Assembly: GCF_029522115.1 (NCBI RefSeq)
Contig: NZ_JAKWFK010000002.1
Span: 496,001 to 560,000 of the forward strand
Source: Trinickia sp. Y13
Lineage (GTDB): Bacteria > Pseudomonadota > Gammaproteobacteria > Burkholderiales > Burkholderiaceae
Length of the DNA: 64,000 bases
Reading direction: 5' to 3'
Shown: piece after piece, positions 18,469 to 27,271 of the stretch
How the letters are laid out: each line of letters opens with the position of its first letter
How positions within the stretch are numbered: position 1 is the stretch's first letter
The notes under the pieces: model-generated
Databases searched by the model: none
What the model was told of the DNA's origin: nothing
The model's input: the letters and a program-made list of their open reading frames with translations, nothing else
Translations under genes and position numbers: made by a program

Positions 18469-19383
18469 TCAAGCCATCCGTTTCAGTTTCGGATCGAGCG
18501 CGTCGCGCAGCCCGTCGCCGAGCAAGTTGATCGCGAGCACCGAAATGAGAATCGCCATGCCCGGCATCGTCACGATCCACCAGGCATTGTCGATGTAATC
18601 GCGCGCCGATGCCAGCATCGCGCCCCATTCGGCCGTCGGCGGCTGCACGCCCAGGCCCAGGAAGCCCAACGCGGCCGCGTCGAGAATCGCCGAGGAGAAA
18701 CCGAGCGTGGCCTGCACGATCAGCGGCGCGGTGCAATTGGGCAACACTTGAGAAAACATGAGCCGCGGCGTGCCCGCACCGGCCACGCGAGAGGCCGTCA
18801 CGTATTCCTTCTGCAATTCGCCCTGCGCGGAGGCGCGCGTCAAGCGCACGTACCCGGGCAGCGCAACGATCGCGATTGCGAACATCGTGTTGGTCAGCCC
18901 CGGCCCGATGATGGCCACGACGGCCACCGCGAGCAGCAGCGACGGCAATGCGAGCAAAACGTCCATCGCCCGCATGATCGGCGTGTCGGCCCACTCGAAG
19001 AACGCCGCGCACAGCCCGAGCACGATACCCGGAAACAGCGCGAGCACGACGGACACGCAGCCGATCCAGAACGACATGCGCGCACCGAACATGAGGCGCG
19101 AGAGGATGTCGCGGCCCGCTTCATCGGTGCCGAGCACGAATCTCCAGTTGCCGCCATCGAGCCAGGCGGGCGGGATCTTGACGTAGTCGCGGTATTGTTC
19201 GACCGGGCTATGCGGCGCGATGAGCGGCGCGAAGATCGCGACGACGACGAGCACGAGGACGATCGCGCCGGCCCCCACCGCGCCGCGGTTGCGTGAGAAG
19301 TTGTGCCAGAACTCGCGTAACGCGAGGGCCCGCCCGCTAGGCGGCGTGACGCTCTGCGGCGCCGCGTTTTGAATATCTGCCAT
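18469..19383 (-). CDS. dppC: Dipeptide-type ABC transporter permease (DppC-like)
   Basis: A 304-residue inner-membrane permease. It has the N-terminal OppC region ([19 protein letters not shown] leading into a first helix), the [19 protein letters not shown] motif and the EAA loop [24 protein letters not shown]. Five further hydrophobic segments follow, ending [16 protein letters not shown], which is characteristic of DppC/NikC. It is 13 bp downstream of dppB. Confidence 0.93.
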   Translation of the reverse strand: MADIQNAAPQSVTPPSGRALALREFWHNFSRNRGAVGAGAIVLVLVVVAIFAPLIAPHSPVEQYRDYVKIPPAWLDGGNWRFVLGTDEAGRDILSRLMFGARMSFWIGCVSVVLALFPGIVLGLCAAFFEWADTPIMRAMDVLLALPSLLLAVAVVAIIGPGLTNTMFAIAIVALPGYVRLTRASAQGELQKEYVTASRVAGAGTPRLMFSQVLPNCTAPLIVQATLGFSSAILDAAALGFLGLGVQPPTAEWGAMLASARDYIDNAWWIVTMPGMAILISVLAINLLGDGLRDALDPKLKRMA

Positions 19384-19396
19384 GGTTGCGGGCTCC

Positions 19397-20407
19397 TTAG
19401 CGCGTGTGGCGAATGCGGGGATTGAGCACGCCGTAAAGCAGATCGACGCACAGATTCACGACGATCACGAGCGTCGCGATCATCAGAATGCCGCCTTGCA
19501 CGACCGGATAATCGCGCCGGCTGATGGCGTCGATGAGCCACTTGCCGATGCCCGGCCAAGAAAACAGCGTCTCGGTCAATACCGCACCGGCGAGCAACGT
19601 GCCCACTTGCAAGCCGATCACCGTCACCACAGGAATCAGCGCGTTGCGCAACGCATGCACGACAATTACGCGCACCGGAGAAAGCCCCTTCGCGCGCGCC
19701 GTGCGAATGTAGTCTTCGCGCAGCACCTCGAGCATCGACGAACGCGTCATGCGGGCCACCACGGCGAGCGGGATCGTGCCGAGCACGATGGCCGGAAGGA
19801 TCAAATGGCTCAGCGCCGATTTGAAGGCGCCTTCGTCGGGGGCGAGCAGCGAATCGACGAGCATGAAGCCGGTCACGTGCGGAATGTCGTATTCGACGGC
19901 GATGCGCCCCGACACGGGCGTCCAACCGAGCGTGACCGAGAACAGCATGATGAGAATGAGCCCCCACCAGAAGATCGGCATCGAATAGCCGGCAAGCGCC
20001 GTGCCCATCACGCCGTGATCGACGATGGTGCCGCGCCTCAAAGCCGCGCAAACACCGGCGGGCAGCCCGATGACGAGCGCGAACAGCATGGCGCAAATGG
20101 ACAATTCGACGGTGGCCGGAAAGCGCGCGAGAAACTCGCCCATCACGCTCGTGTTGGTGATGATCGAATCGCCGAGGTTGCCGTGCAACGCGCGCCAAAC
20201 GTAGTGGATGTATTGCATCGGCAATGGCTCGTCGAGCCCGAGCCGGTGCAAAGCGGCGGCATGCATCGCCGGATCGACGCCGCGCTCGCCCATCATCACT
20301 TCGATGGGATCGCCGGGGATCAAATGAATCAAGGCGAACGCCAGGATCGTGATGCCGATGAACGTCGGTATCACCATGCCGATGCGGCGTAAAACGAATC
20401 GGAACAT
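19397..20407 (-). CDS. dppB: Dipeptide-type ABC transporter permease (DppB-like)
   Basis: A 336-residue permease with the canonical start MFRFVLRRIGMVIPTFIGIT and IHLIPGDPIEVMMGERG. It has the EAA loop REDYIRTARAKGLSPVRVIVVHALRNALIP and a C-terminus DLLYGVLNPRIRHTR. It heads the dppBCDF block and is separated from the dppA-like gene by 130 bp containing two stem-loops, a common arrangement that lets the binding protein be made in excess over the membrane parts. Confidence 0.93.
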   Translation of the reverse strand: MFRFVLRRIGMVIPTFIGITILAFALIHLIPGDPIEVMMGERGVDPAMHAAALHRLGLDEPLPMQYIHYVWRALHGNLGDSIITNTSVMGEFLARFPATVELSICAMLFALVIGLPAGVCAALRRGTIVDHGVMGTALAGYSMPIFWWGLILIMLFSVTLGWTPVSGRIAVEYDIPHVTGFMLVDSLLAPDEGAFKSALSHLILPAIVLGTIPLAVVARMTRSSMLEVLREDYIRTARAKGLSPVRVIVVHALRNALIPVVTVIGLQVGTLLAGAVLTETLFSWPGIGKWLIDAISRRDYPVVQGGILMIATLVIVVNLCVDLLYGVLNPRIRHTR

Positions 20408-20441
20408 AGTTCGTCCCTTCAGCTTGCAAGAAAAAATGCGA

Positions 20442-20489
20442 CCGGCGACGAGAAGCGGCGCCGCGTGCAGCGCCGGCCCCTGTCGCCGG
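20442..20489 (-). other. Stem-loop between dppA- and dppB-like genes
   Basis: A perfect 8-bp inverted repeat CCGGCGAC (20442-20449) / GTCGCCGG (20482-20489) encloses a smaller stem GGCGC (20457-20461) / GCGCC (20470-20474). A second hairpin built on CGCTCTC/GAGAGCG lies around 20500-20530. There is no T-run, so these look like mRNA-stabilising or attenuating structures that reduce expression of the downstream permease genes relative to the binding protein. Confidence 0.5.
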
Positions 20490-20537
20490 AGGACGTACGC
20501 GCTCTCCCGCTTGACGAGAGAGCGTAGCGCATCGTCG

Positions 20538-22175
20538 TTACTTCACGCTGACGCCGTCGAAACGGGCGTAGCCGAGCGGGTCGATGCGCATGTCGACGAC
20601 TTTCTTGCTCACTGGCTGGTAGAGCGTCGAGTGAGCGATCGGAGAGAACGGCAACTCCTTGGCGAAGATCTCTTGCGCTTGCGTGTAGATCTTCGTGCGC
20701 GCCGCGACGCCGTTGGTGCTGCGGCCCTTTTGGACGAGATCGTCGAACGGCTTGTAGCACCACTTCGAGAAGTTGTTGCCGTTGATGGCCTCGCAACCGA
20801 GCAACGTGCCGAGCCAGTTGTCGGGGTCCCCGTTGTCGCCGTTCCAACCGATCAACATCGTGTCGTCTTCGCCCGCGTGCGCGCGCTTGATGTACTCGCC
20901 CCACTCGTAGCTGACGATCCTCGCCTTCACACCGATCTTGGCCCAGTCGGCCTGGATCATTTCGGCCATCAGGCGTGCGTTGGGGTTGTAGGGGCGCTGC
21001 ACGGGCATCGCCCAGAGCGTGATCTCCTGCGGCAAGCCGTTCGGGTAGCCCGCCTTCGCGAGCAGCTTCTTCGCGCCTTCGGGATCGTACGACTGCGCTT
21101 TCAGATTCTTGTCGTAGGACCACTGCGTCGGCGGCATCGGGTTCGTTGCGCTCTGGCCCGCGCCCTGATAGACCGACTCGATGATCGCCTTCTTGTTGAT
21201 GGCCATATCGAGCGCTTGGCGCACTTCGGTCTTGTCTAGCGGCTTATGCTGAACGTTGTACGAAACGTAGCCCAAGTTGAAGCCCGGAATCGACGGCATG
21301 TCGATGTTCGAATCGGCTTTCAACGGCGCGATGTCCTGGGGCTTGGGATAGCTCATGACCTGGCATTCGTCGCGCTTGAGCTTCTGCACGCGCACACCGG
21401 CATCGGGCGTGATCGAGAAGATCAAATGCTTGATCTTCACGGCGCCGGGCTTCCAATAGTCGGGATTGCCTTCGTAGCGGATCGTTGCGTCCTTCGTGTA
21501 GCTCTTCAGGATGAACGGCCCCGTGCCGACGGGTTTCTGGTTGATGTCGGCGGCCTTGCCCGCCTTGAGCAACTGGTCGGCGTACTCGGCCGAGAGAATC
21601 GACGCGTACTCCATCGCCATGTTCTGGATGAACGGCGCGTTCACTTCCTTCAGCGTGAAGCGCACGGTATACGGATCGACTTTTTCGACTTTGGCGATCA
21701 GCTTGTCGAGCCCCATGTCGGTGAAGTACGGGAACTGCACCGGATACGCCTTGCGGAACGGCTGATTCGGATCGAGCATGCGCTCGAACGTGAAGATCAC
21801 GTCGTCGGCGTTGAATTCACGCGTGGGCTTGAAAAAATCCGTCGTTTGGAATTTCACGCCATGACGGAGATGGAACGTGTAGGTCTTGCCATCGGGCGAG
21901 ACGTCCCACTTTTCCGCGAGCCCGGGCTCCACCTTGGTGCCCCCGCGCTCGAATTCGACGAGGCGGTTGTAGACCGTAAACGTGTTCGCGGTGAAATCCG
22001 TGCCCGTCGTGTATTGCGCCGGATCGAAGCCGGCCGGGCTGCCTTCCGAGCAGTAAACGAGGGTTTTATTGGGAATGTCGGCGGCGTGCGCAGCAGATGC
22101 GGCAAGCGATACCGTCACGGCGGCGGCCGCGATCGCGGTCACCCGCACGGCGCGCAACAGTCTGTTTTGCTTCAT
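20538..22175 (-). CDS. dppA: Dipeptide-type ABC transporter periplasmic binding protein (DppA-like), copy 1
   Basis: A 545-residue family-5 solute-binding protein. The signal peptide (VTAIAAAAVTVSLAASAAHAAD) should be cut after AHA. Mature start KTLVYCSEGSPAGFDPAQYTTGTDF and the blocks YTFHLRHGVKFQTTDFFKPTREFNADDV and GTGPFILKSYTKDATIRYEGNPDYW are those of DppA. The promoter is visible about 45 bp upstream and a perfect palindrome lies about 130 bp upstream. It is followed by the permease and ATPase genes. A closely similar second binding protein is encoded immediately upstream. Confidence 0.93.
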   Translation of the reverse strand: MKQNRLLRAVRVTAIAAAAVTVSLAASAAHAADIPNKTLVYCSEGSPAGFDPAQYTTGTDFTANTFTVYNRLVEFERGGTKVEPGLAEKWDVSPDGKTYTFHLRHGVKFQTTDFFKPTREFNADDVIFTFERMLDPNQPFRKAYPVQFPYFTDMGLDKLIAKVEKVDPYTVRFTLKEVNAPFIQNMAMEYASILSAEYADQLLKAGKAADINQKPVGTGPFILKSYTKDATIRYEGNPDYWKPGAVKIKHLIFSITPDAGVRVQKLKRDECQVMSYPKPQDIAPLKADSNIDMPSIPGFNLGYVSYNVQHKPLDKTEVRQALDMAINKKAIIESVYQGAGQSATNPMPPTQWSYDKNLKAQSYDPEGAKKLLAKAGYPNGLPQEITLWAMPVQRPYNPNARLMAEMIQADWAKIGVKARIVSYEWGEYIKRAHAGEDDTMLIGWNGDNGDPDNWLGTLLGCEAINGNNFSKWCYKPFDDLVQKGRSTNGVAARTKIYTQAQEIFAKELPFSPIAHSTLYQPVSKKVVDMRIDPLGYARFDGVSVK

Positions 22176-22217
22176 GTTTCCTCCAATTCTGAGACCGGCA
22201 GAAGCCAGCGTACGCGG

Positions 22218-22246
22218 ATATTACTGAGCTTTGATACCCCGAACAA
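22218..22246 (-). promoter_or_regulatory. Candidate promoter of the dppA-dppBCDF operon
   Basis: On the minus strand TTGTTC (plus 22241-22246) is followed after 17 bp by TAATAT (plus 22218-22223), about 35-45 bp before the ATG; GGAGGAAAC just before the ATG is a strong ribosome site. This suggests dppA copy 1 and the transporter can be transcribed independently of copy 2. Confidence 0.5.
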
Positions 22247-22305
22247 GCGGTCGGGAAAAGGCAACGCCCCGCACTTGTACGCGTTGACTTTGGCCGCGCC
22301 GCATG

Positions 22306-22320
22306 TTTAGTGCCACTAAA
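22306..22320. promoter_or_regulatory. Perfect 15-bp palindrome upstream of dppA copy 1 (candidate operator)
   Basis: TTTAGTGCCACTAAA is a 7-1-7 inverted repeat about 60 bp upstream of the predicted -35. AT-rich and symmetric in a GC-rich setting, it looks like a protein-binding site. The nearby RpiR-family regulator is a candidate binder, but I did not see a second copy in front of rpiR or ggt. Confidence 0.45.
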
Positions 22321-22504
22321 ATTGCAGGTCGATTATGCACGACGCTGGCGCCTACGGAGGTCTAGGCCAATATTCGGATCTTTCAACACGCAGTTTCCCG
22401 CAGCACGGCGCCAAGCGCCGCGGGCGCGGCTGTCCGTCGCATCGAGACAGTCGCCGCCCAAACGGCCCCGCGCATGCCAGATGAAGGCGATGCCGCCCGA
22501 GGCG

Positions 22505-24145
22505 CTAACGCAGCCCCACGTTCCAAAATTGCGTCGGCCCGAACGGGTCGATCTTGAAGCCGACCACGTTCTTGCGCAGCGGCTGGTACACGGTTGAATG
22601 TGCGATGGGGGTAAAGGGGACTTGCTGTTTAAAGATGCGCTGCGCCTGCGTGTAGAGCTTGACGCGCTCTGCCATGTCGTTCGTCTCGCGCGCCTTGACG
22701 ATCAAATCGTCGAACGGCTTATAGCACCACTTCGCGAAATTGCTGCCGTGCACCGCCGAACAACTGAGCAGCACGCCAAGCCAATTGTCAGGATCGCCGT
22801 TATCGCCCGTCAGGCCGATCAGCATCGCATCGTGCTCGCCCGCGTGCGCCCGTTTCACGTACTCGCCCCACTCGTACGTCGTGATCTTCGCGCGCACGCC
22901 GATCTTCGCCCAATCTGCCTGAATCATTTCGGCCATCAACCGTGCGTTCGGGTTATAGGGCCGCTGGACCGGCATCGCCCATAGCGTGAGTTCGAACCCC
23001 TCCGGATATCCGGCCTTGGCGAGCAGCGCCTTCGCGCGAGCCGGATCGAGGGGGGCATCTTTGAGGCTGGCATCGTACGACCACTGCGTCGGCGGCATCG
23101 GATTGACGGCCGCTTGCCCCGCGCCTTGATACACCGATTTGATGATCGCTTGCTTGTCGATAGCCATGTCGAGCGCGCGGCGAACGTCGACGTTGTCGAG
23201 CGGCTTGTGCGTCGTGTTGTAGGCGAGAAAGCCGAGATTGAAACCGACTTGATGCGGCATTTGCAGGTTCGGATCTGCCGACAGCGAAGCGATATCGGCC
23301 GGGCGCGGATAGCTCATGACTTGGCACTCGTTGTCCTTGAGCTTTTGCTCGCGCACGGCAGGATCGGTCGAGATCTCGAACACGAGCTTGCCAACGCGCA
23401 CGACGCCGGGCTTCCAATACCCGGGGTTGCCGTCGAAGCGAATCGTCGCGTCTTTTTCGTAACTGTGAAAAATGAAGGGCCCAGTGCCGATCGGATAGCG
23501 GTTCAGATCCGCCGCCTTGCCGGCGCCAATCAATTGCTCCGCATATTCGGCCGAGAGGATCGAAGCGAAAGGCATCGCCAATTCCGACAAGAACGGAGCG
23601 CTAACCGAATTGAGCGTCATTCGCACCGTGTACGGATCGAGCTTTTCGACTTTGGCGAGGTTTTTCGCGAGCCCGAGATCGTTGAAGTACGGAAATACCG
23701 CCGGATAAGCGACGCGTAGTGCGTTGGCGGGGTCGCGCATGCGCTCGAATGTCAGCACGACATCGTCGGCATTGAACTCGCGGGTGGGCTTGAAATACGA
23801 CGTCGTGTGAAATTTCACCCCATGGCGCAGGTGAAACGTGTAGACGAGACCATCATCGGAAATCTCCCAACTCTGTGCGAGGCCCGGTTCGACCTTGGTG
23901 CCGCCGTGCTCGAATTCGACGAGACGGTTGTACACCGTGTAGGCCGCCGCCGAGAACTCGACGCTCGTCGTGTATTGAGCGGGATCGAAGCCCGCCGGGC
24001 TCGCGTCGGAGCAGTACACGAGCGTTTTCGCGGGCAGCTCGGCCGCTTCGCTGCTGCCGCCGCCGAATAACGCATAGGCGCCGCCTGCGGCGGTGATGAT
24101 CAGAGAAGTCAAACGAACGGCGAAAAGCGGACGACACACCGGCAT
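22505..24145 (-). CDS. Dipeptide-type ABC transporter periplasmic binding protein (DppA-like), copy 2
   Basis: A 546-residue paralogue of the adjacent DppA-like protein, similar along its whole length (for example shared LVYCS-ASPAGFDPAQYTT, WAMPVQRPYNPNARLMAEMIQADWAKIGV and GDNGDPDNWLG). The start MPVCRPLF (24145) is chosen because GGAAGGAG lies 5 bp upstream; longer in-frame starts exist. The signal peptide is less regular (LTSLIITAAGGAYALFGGG, cut probably near SEAAEL). Two binding proteins could feed one DppBCDF with different peptides, as known for other peptide importers. Confidence 0.9.
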   Translation of the reverse strand: MPVCRPLFAVRLTSLIITAAGGAYALFGGGSSEAAELPAKTLVYCSDASPAGFDPAQYTTSVEFSAAAYTVYNRLVEFEHGGTKVEPGLAQSWEISDDGLVYTFHLRHGVKFHTTSYFKPTREFNADDVVLTFERMRDPANALRVAYPAVFPYFNDLGLAKNLAKVEKLDPYTVRMTLNSVSAPFLSELAMPFASILSAEYAEQLIGAGKAADLNRYPIGTGPFIFHSYEKDATIRFDGNPGYWKPGVVRVGKLVFEISTDPAVREQKLKDNECQVMSYPRPADIASLSADPNLQMPHQVGFNLGFLAYNTTHKPLDNVDVRRALDMAIDKQAIIKSVYQGAGQAAVNPMPPTQWSYDASLKDAPLDPARAKALLAKAGYPEGFELTLWAMPVQRPYNPNARLMAEMIQADWAKIGVRAKITTYEWGEYVKRAHAGEHDAMLIGLTGDNGDPDNWLGVLLSCSAVHGSNFAKWCYKPFDDLIVKARETNDMAERVKLYTQAQRIFKQQVPFTPIAHSTVYQPLRKNVVGFKIDPFGPTQFWNVGLR

Positions 24146-24292
24146 ATGCGCTCCTTCCATGACTGAGGCGCCAAGCGTAGCACGGCCCTTCGGCAGCCTT
24201 GCTGCGCGCAATGTAATAACCATCACGTCCAAAATCGCGGCTCACGATCTTCGCGCATATTCGCAGCGGGTAAACACCGATCAATTGCACCA

Positions 24293-24320
24293 TTGACGCT
24301 CATTTATGGCTTGTTAGCAT
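24293..24320 (+). promoter_or_regulatory. Candidate promoter of the rpiR-like gene
   Basis: TTGACG (24293-24298) and TAGCAT (24315-24320) are separated by 16 bp, about 80 bp upstream of the GTG start. The 256-bp divergent region also serves binding-protein copy 2 on the other strand. Confidence 0.4.
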
Positions 24321-24401
24321 CGACTCCACGTAACAGACATTACACAGCGGTGTCTTCGGCCCGCTCGTGTATTCGAAGCTTTCATCGAATGAGGCATTTG
24401 C

Positions 24402-25259
24402 GTGCGCCCTTCCGTGCGGACCCTGCTCGAACAGCGCGAAGAAACCTTTACCGTGTCGGAGCGGCGCGTCGTAGGCGTGCTGCTCGCCAATTACCCCAGC
24501 GCCGCGCTCACTTCGATCTCGCAGCTCGCAGGCAGCGCCGGCGTCAGCGATCCCACTGTCCACCGCCTCGTTCTCAAGCTGGGTTTCGAAGGCTATCCGG
24601 AGTTCCAGCGCGCCCTGCTCGCCGAGGTGGATGCACGGATGAATTCGCCGCTATCGCGCCTGGAAGCCTCTGCTGCAGAGCCTCACGCGCAGGACATGCA
24701 GCAGGCGATGCTCGGCTCGCTCACCCTCGCTATCGGCAATACGGCCGAGCAAGCGTCGCGCGATGACTTCGAGGCGGCCGTGTCGTTGCTGGCCGACCCG
24801 CGGCGCACCGTCTTCAGTTGCGGCGGCCGGGCGAGCAGCTTCATCGCCTCGTGGCTCGTCACGTTGCTGAGCCAATTGCGCTCGCACGCGCGCCATATCG
24901 AACCGTCGCTCGAACGCAGCTCCGAAGCGCTCGCCGATCTCGAACCCGGCGACGTGCTCGTCGTCTACGACTATCGCCGGTACCAGGAAAGCGTCGTTCA
25001 ATTCGCGCGCGCGGCCAAGACGCTCGGCGCGAAGGTCGTGTTGTTCACCGACGAATGGCGCTCGCCGATTTCGAGCTTCGCCGATGCCGTGCTCGTCTCC
25101 CTCGTGCAAAGCGCCTCGCCGTTCGATACGAAGGTGCCTGCACTCGCGCAAACCGAATCGATCGTCGCCGCGCTCGTGCATCGGCTGCCCGACGAAGCCA
25201 AAGCCAGATTGAAACGCATCGAAGCACTGAGAGCCGGGCGCGTCGCCGAGGACGCGTAA
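24402..25259 (+). CDS. MurR/RpiR-family transcriptional regulator
   Basis: A 285-residue regulator with the N-terminal RpiR helix-turn-helix (about 1-77: LTSISQLAGSAGVSDPTVHRLVLKLGFEGYPEFQ) and a C-terminal SIS sugar-isomerase-fold domain (about 120-245, with GGRASSFIAS and DVLVVYDYRRYQESVV). SIS domains normally sense phosphosugars, but here the Asp-Tyr-Arg sequence replaces the usual SxSG phosphate loop, so the ligand may not be a phosphosugar. The start is GTG, with TGAGG 10 bp upstream. It lies between the peptide importer (divergent) and ggt (downstream, same strand), and is a likely regulator of both. Confidence 0.9.
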   Translation: MRPSVRTLLEQREETFTVSERRVVGVLLANYPSAALTSISQLAGSAGVSDPTVHRLVLKLGFEGYPEFQRALLAEVDARMNSPLSRLEASAAEPHAQDMQQAMLGSLTLAIGNTAEQASRDDFEAAVSLLADPRRTVFSCGGRASSFIASWLVTLLSQLRSHARHIEPSLERSSEALADLEPGDVLVVYDYRRYQESVVQFARAAKTLGAKVVLFTDEWRSPISSFADAVLVSLVQSASPFDTKVPALAQTESIVAALVHRLPDEAKARLKRIEALRAGRVAEDA

Positions 25260-25308
25260 CCGGCCGATCATCCCCAACGAAACGAGATCCCTCACAGTCA
25301 GAGTGAAC

Positions 25309-27087
25309 ATGATGAACAAGAACCGCATATGCATGGCCGCGCTCGTCGCGGCGCTCGTCGCCTCCGGCATGGCAGCCGGCGGCGCGATGGCCGCCTCTCG
25401 CCCCGCCGTCGAAGCGGCGAACGGCATGGTCGTCACCTCGCAACACTTGGCGTCGCAAATAGGCGTCGACATCCTCAAGATGGGCGGCAACGCGATCGAC
25501 GCCGCCGTGGCCGTCGGCTACGCGCAAGCCGTCGTCAATCCCTGCTGCGGCAATATCGGCGGCGGCGGCTTCATGACGATTCATCTCGCCGATGGACGCG
25601 ACACGTTCATCAACTTCCGCGAAACCGCTCCGGCGGCAGCCACCGCGAACATGTACCTCGACGCCGCCGGCAACGTGAAAAAAGGCGCGAGCCTCTACGG
25701 CTACGCCGCCGCTGGCGTGCCCGGCACCGTGATGGGGCTCGACCTGGCCGAGCGCAAGTACGGCAAGCTCACGCGCGCGCAAGTCATGGCGCCCGCGATC
25801 CGCCTCGCCCGCGACGGCTTCATCCTCACGCGCGCGGACACCGACATCCTCGATACGACGGTCAAGCGCTTCAAGGACGATCCGGACGCCGCGCGCATCT
25901 TCCTGCGCAAGGACGGCACGCCGTTGCAGCCTGGCGATCGGCTCGTGCAGAAGGAGTTGGCCAAGACGCTCGAAGCAATCGCGAAGCACGGCCCCGACGC
26001 GTTCTACAAGGGCAAGATCCCGCGGACGATCGAAGCCGCATCGAAGGCGGGTGGCGGTTTGCTGACCGCGGCCGACTTCGCGAACTATCGCGCAACCGAA
26101 ATGACGCCCGTCACATGCGACTACCACGGCTTCAAATTCATTTCGGCGCCACCGCCTAGCTCGGGCGGCACGACCATGTGCGAAATCTTGAATACCGTCG
26201 AAGGCTACGATCTCAAGGGCTTCGGATGGCATTCGGCGACGGCCGTGCATTACCTCTCGGAGGCAATGCGGCACGCCTATGCCGATCGCAATACGAAGCT
26301 TGGCGATCCGGCCTTCATCGACAATCCGCTCGACCAGTTGCTCAGCAAATCGTACGCGGCGCAGATTCGCGCTTCGATCAGCCCCGACAAAGCCACCCCG
26401 TCGATGGACCTCGCCGACGCAGCCTCGTTGCCCGAGAAGAAAGAGACGACGCATTACTCGATCGTCGACAAGCAAGGCGATGCGGTGTCGACCACCTATA
26501 CGATCAACGGCCGCTTCGGCGCCGTCGTCATCGCGCCGGGCACGGGCTTCTTCCTGAATGACGAAATGGACGATTTCACGTCGAAGGTGGGCGCGCAAAA
26601 CATGTTCGGCCTAGTGCAAGGCCCGAACAACGCGATCGCGCCGGGCAAGCGGCCGCTATCGTCGATGGCGCCGACGATCGTGACGAAGGACGGCAAGGTG
26701 TTCCTCGTGATCGGTTCGCCGGGCGGCTCGCGCATCATCACGACGACGCTCGAGACGGCGATCGACATCATCGATTACGGCATGGCGCCGCAAGAAGCCG
26801 TGGACGCCGCACGCATTCACGAGCAATGGCTGCCCGATGTCGTCTATTACGAGCCGTATGGGCTGTCGGCCGATACACTCAAGATCCTCGCGAGCGAGGG
26901 CTACAAGATGGTTCAGCAAACGCCTTGGGGCGCGGCCGAACTGATCGAAGTGGGACTACCCGGCCTGGCCGCCGACACGTCGCAAAGCTCGGGCAACGAT
27001 TCTTCCGTATCGGGCAAGGTGCGCGTGGGTTACTTCTATGGGGCGAACGACGAACGACGCCCGGCAGGCGAGGCGCTCGGGTATTGA
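25309..27087 (+). CDS. ggt: Gamma-glutamyltransferase (glutathione hydrolase), periplasmic
   Basis: A 592-residue Ntn-hydrolase precursor that removes the gamma-glutamyl group of glutathione and related compounds. The signal peptide (AALVAALVASGMAAGGAMAA) exports it. The autocleavage site is in KKETTHYSIVD: Thr381 becomes the N-terminal nucleophile of the small subunit. NPCCGNIGGGGFM, FRETAP (Arg for the substrate carboxylate), RPLSSMAPT and SPGGSRI complete the active site. Start choice is loose: GTG at 25303, ATG at 25309 or 25312. It is 49 bp after the RpiR-like gene; the Dpp-type importer could take up the released Cys-Gly (inference). Confidence 0.95.
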   Translation: MMNKNRICMAALVAALVASGMAAGGAMAASRPAVEAANGMVVTSQHLASQIGVDILKMGGNAIDAAVAVGYAQAVVNPCCGNIGGGGFMTIHLADGRDTFINFRETAPAAATANMYLDAAGNVKKGASLYGYAAAGVPGTVMGLDLAERKYGKLTRAQVMAPAIRLARDGFILTRADTDILDTTVKRFKDDPDAARIFLRKDGTPLQPGDRLVQKELAKTLEAIAKHGPDAFYKGKIPRTIEAASKAGGGLLTAADFANYRATEMTPVTCDYHGFKFISAPPPSSGGTTMCEILNTVEGYDLKGFGWHSATAVHYLSEAMRHAYADRNTKLGDPAFIDNPLDQLLSKSYAAQIRASISPDKATPSMDLADAASLPEKKETTHYSIVDKQGDAVSTTYTINGRFGAVVIAPGTGFFLNDEMDDFTSKVGAQNMFGLVQGPNNAIAPGKRPLSSMAPTIVTKDGKVFLVIGSPGGSRIITTTLETAIDIIDYGMAPQEAVDAARIHEQWLPDVVYYEPYGLSADTLKILASEGYKMVQQTPWGAAELIEVGLPGLAADTSQSSGNDSSVSGKVRVGYFYGANDERRPAGEALGY

Positions 27088-27271
27088 CGCAAGCGGAGCG
27101 CAGCATGAAGGGTGCCGATACCCGCGGCGGCAGGAGCAGCGGGTGTCGGCGGCCCCGAACGAACGATGGTATTCGCCTCGCCATCGACCCATCGACTCAT
27201 CGACATCAGCAATCTAACGACAGCCGCCTGAGGACGCCGACGTTTCGGTGCAATCCCGACGGAAGGCAGCG

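Larger units (their letters stand above)
22176..22504. other. Intergenic region between the two binding-protein genes
   Basis: 329 bp without a gene. It holds the ribosome site, promoter and palindrome described separately, and a GC-rich half (22380-22500) after the copy 2 stop. That half has a symmetric GGCGCC-containing segment around 22410 but no T-run, so no clear intrinsic terminator. Confidence 0.5.
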
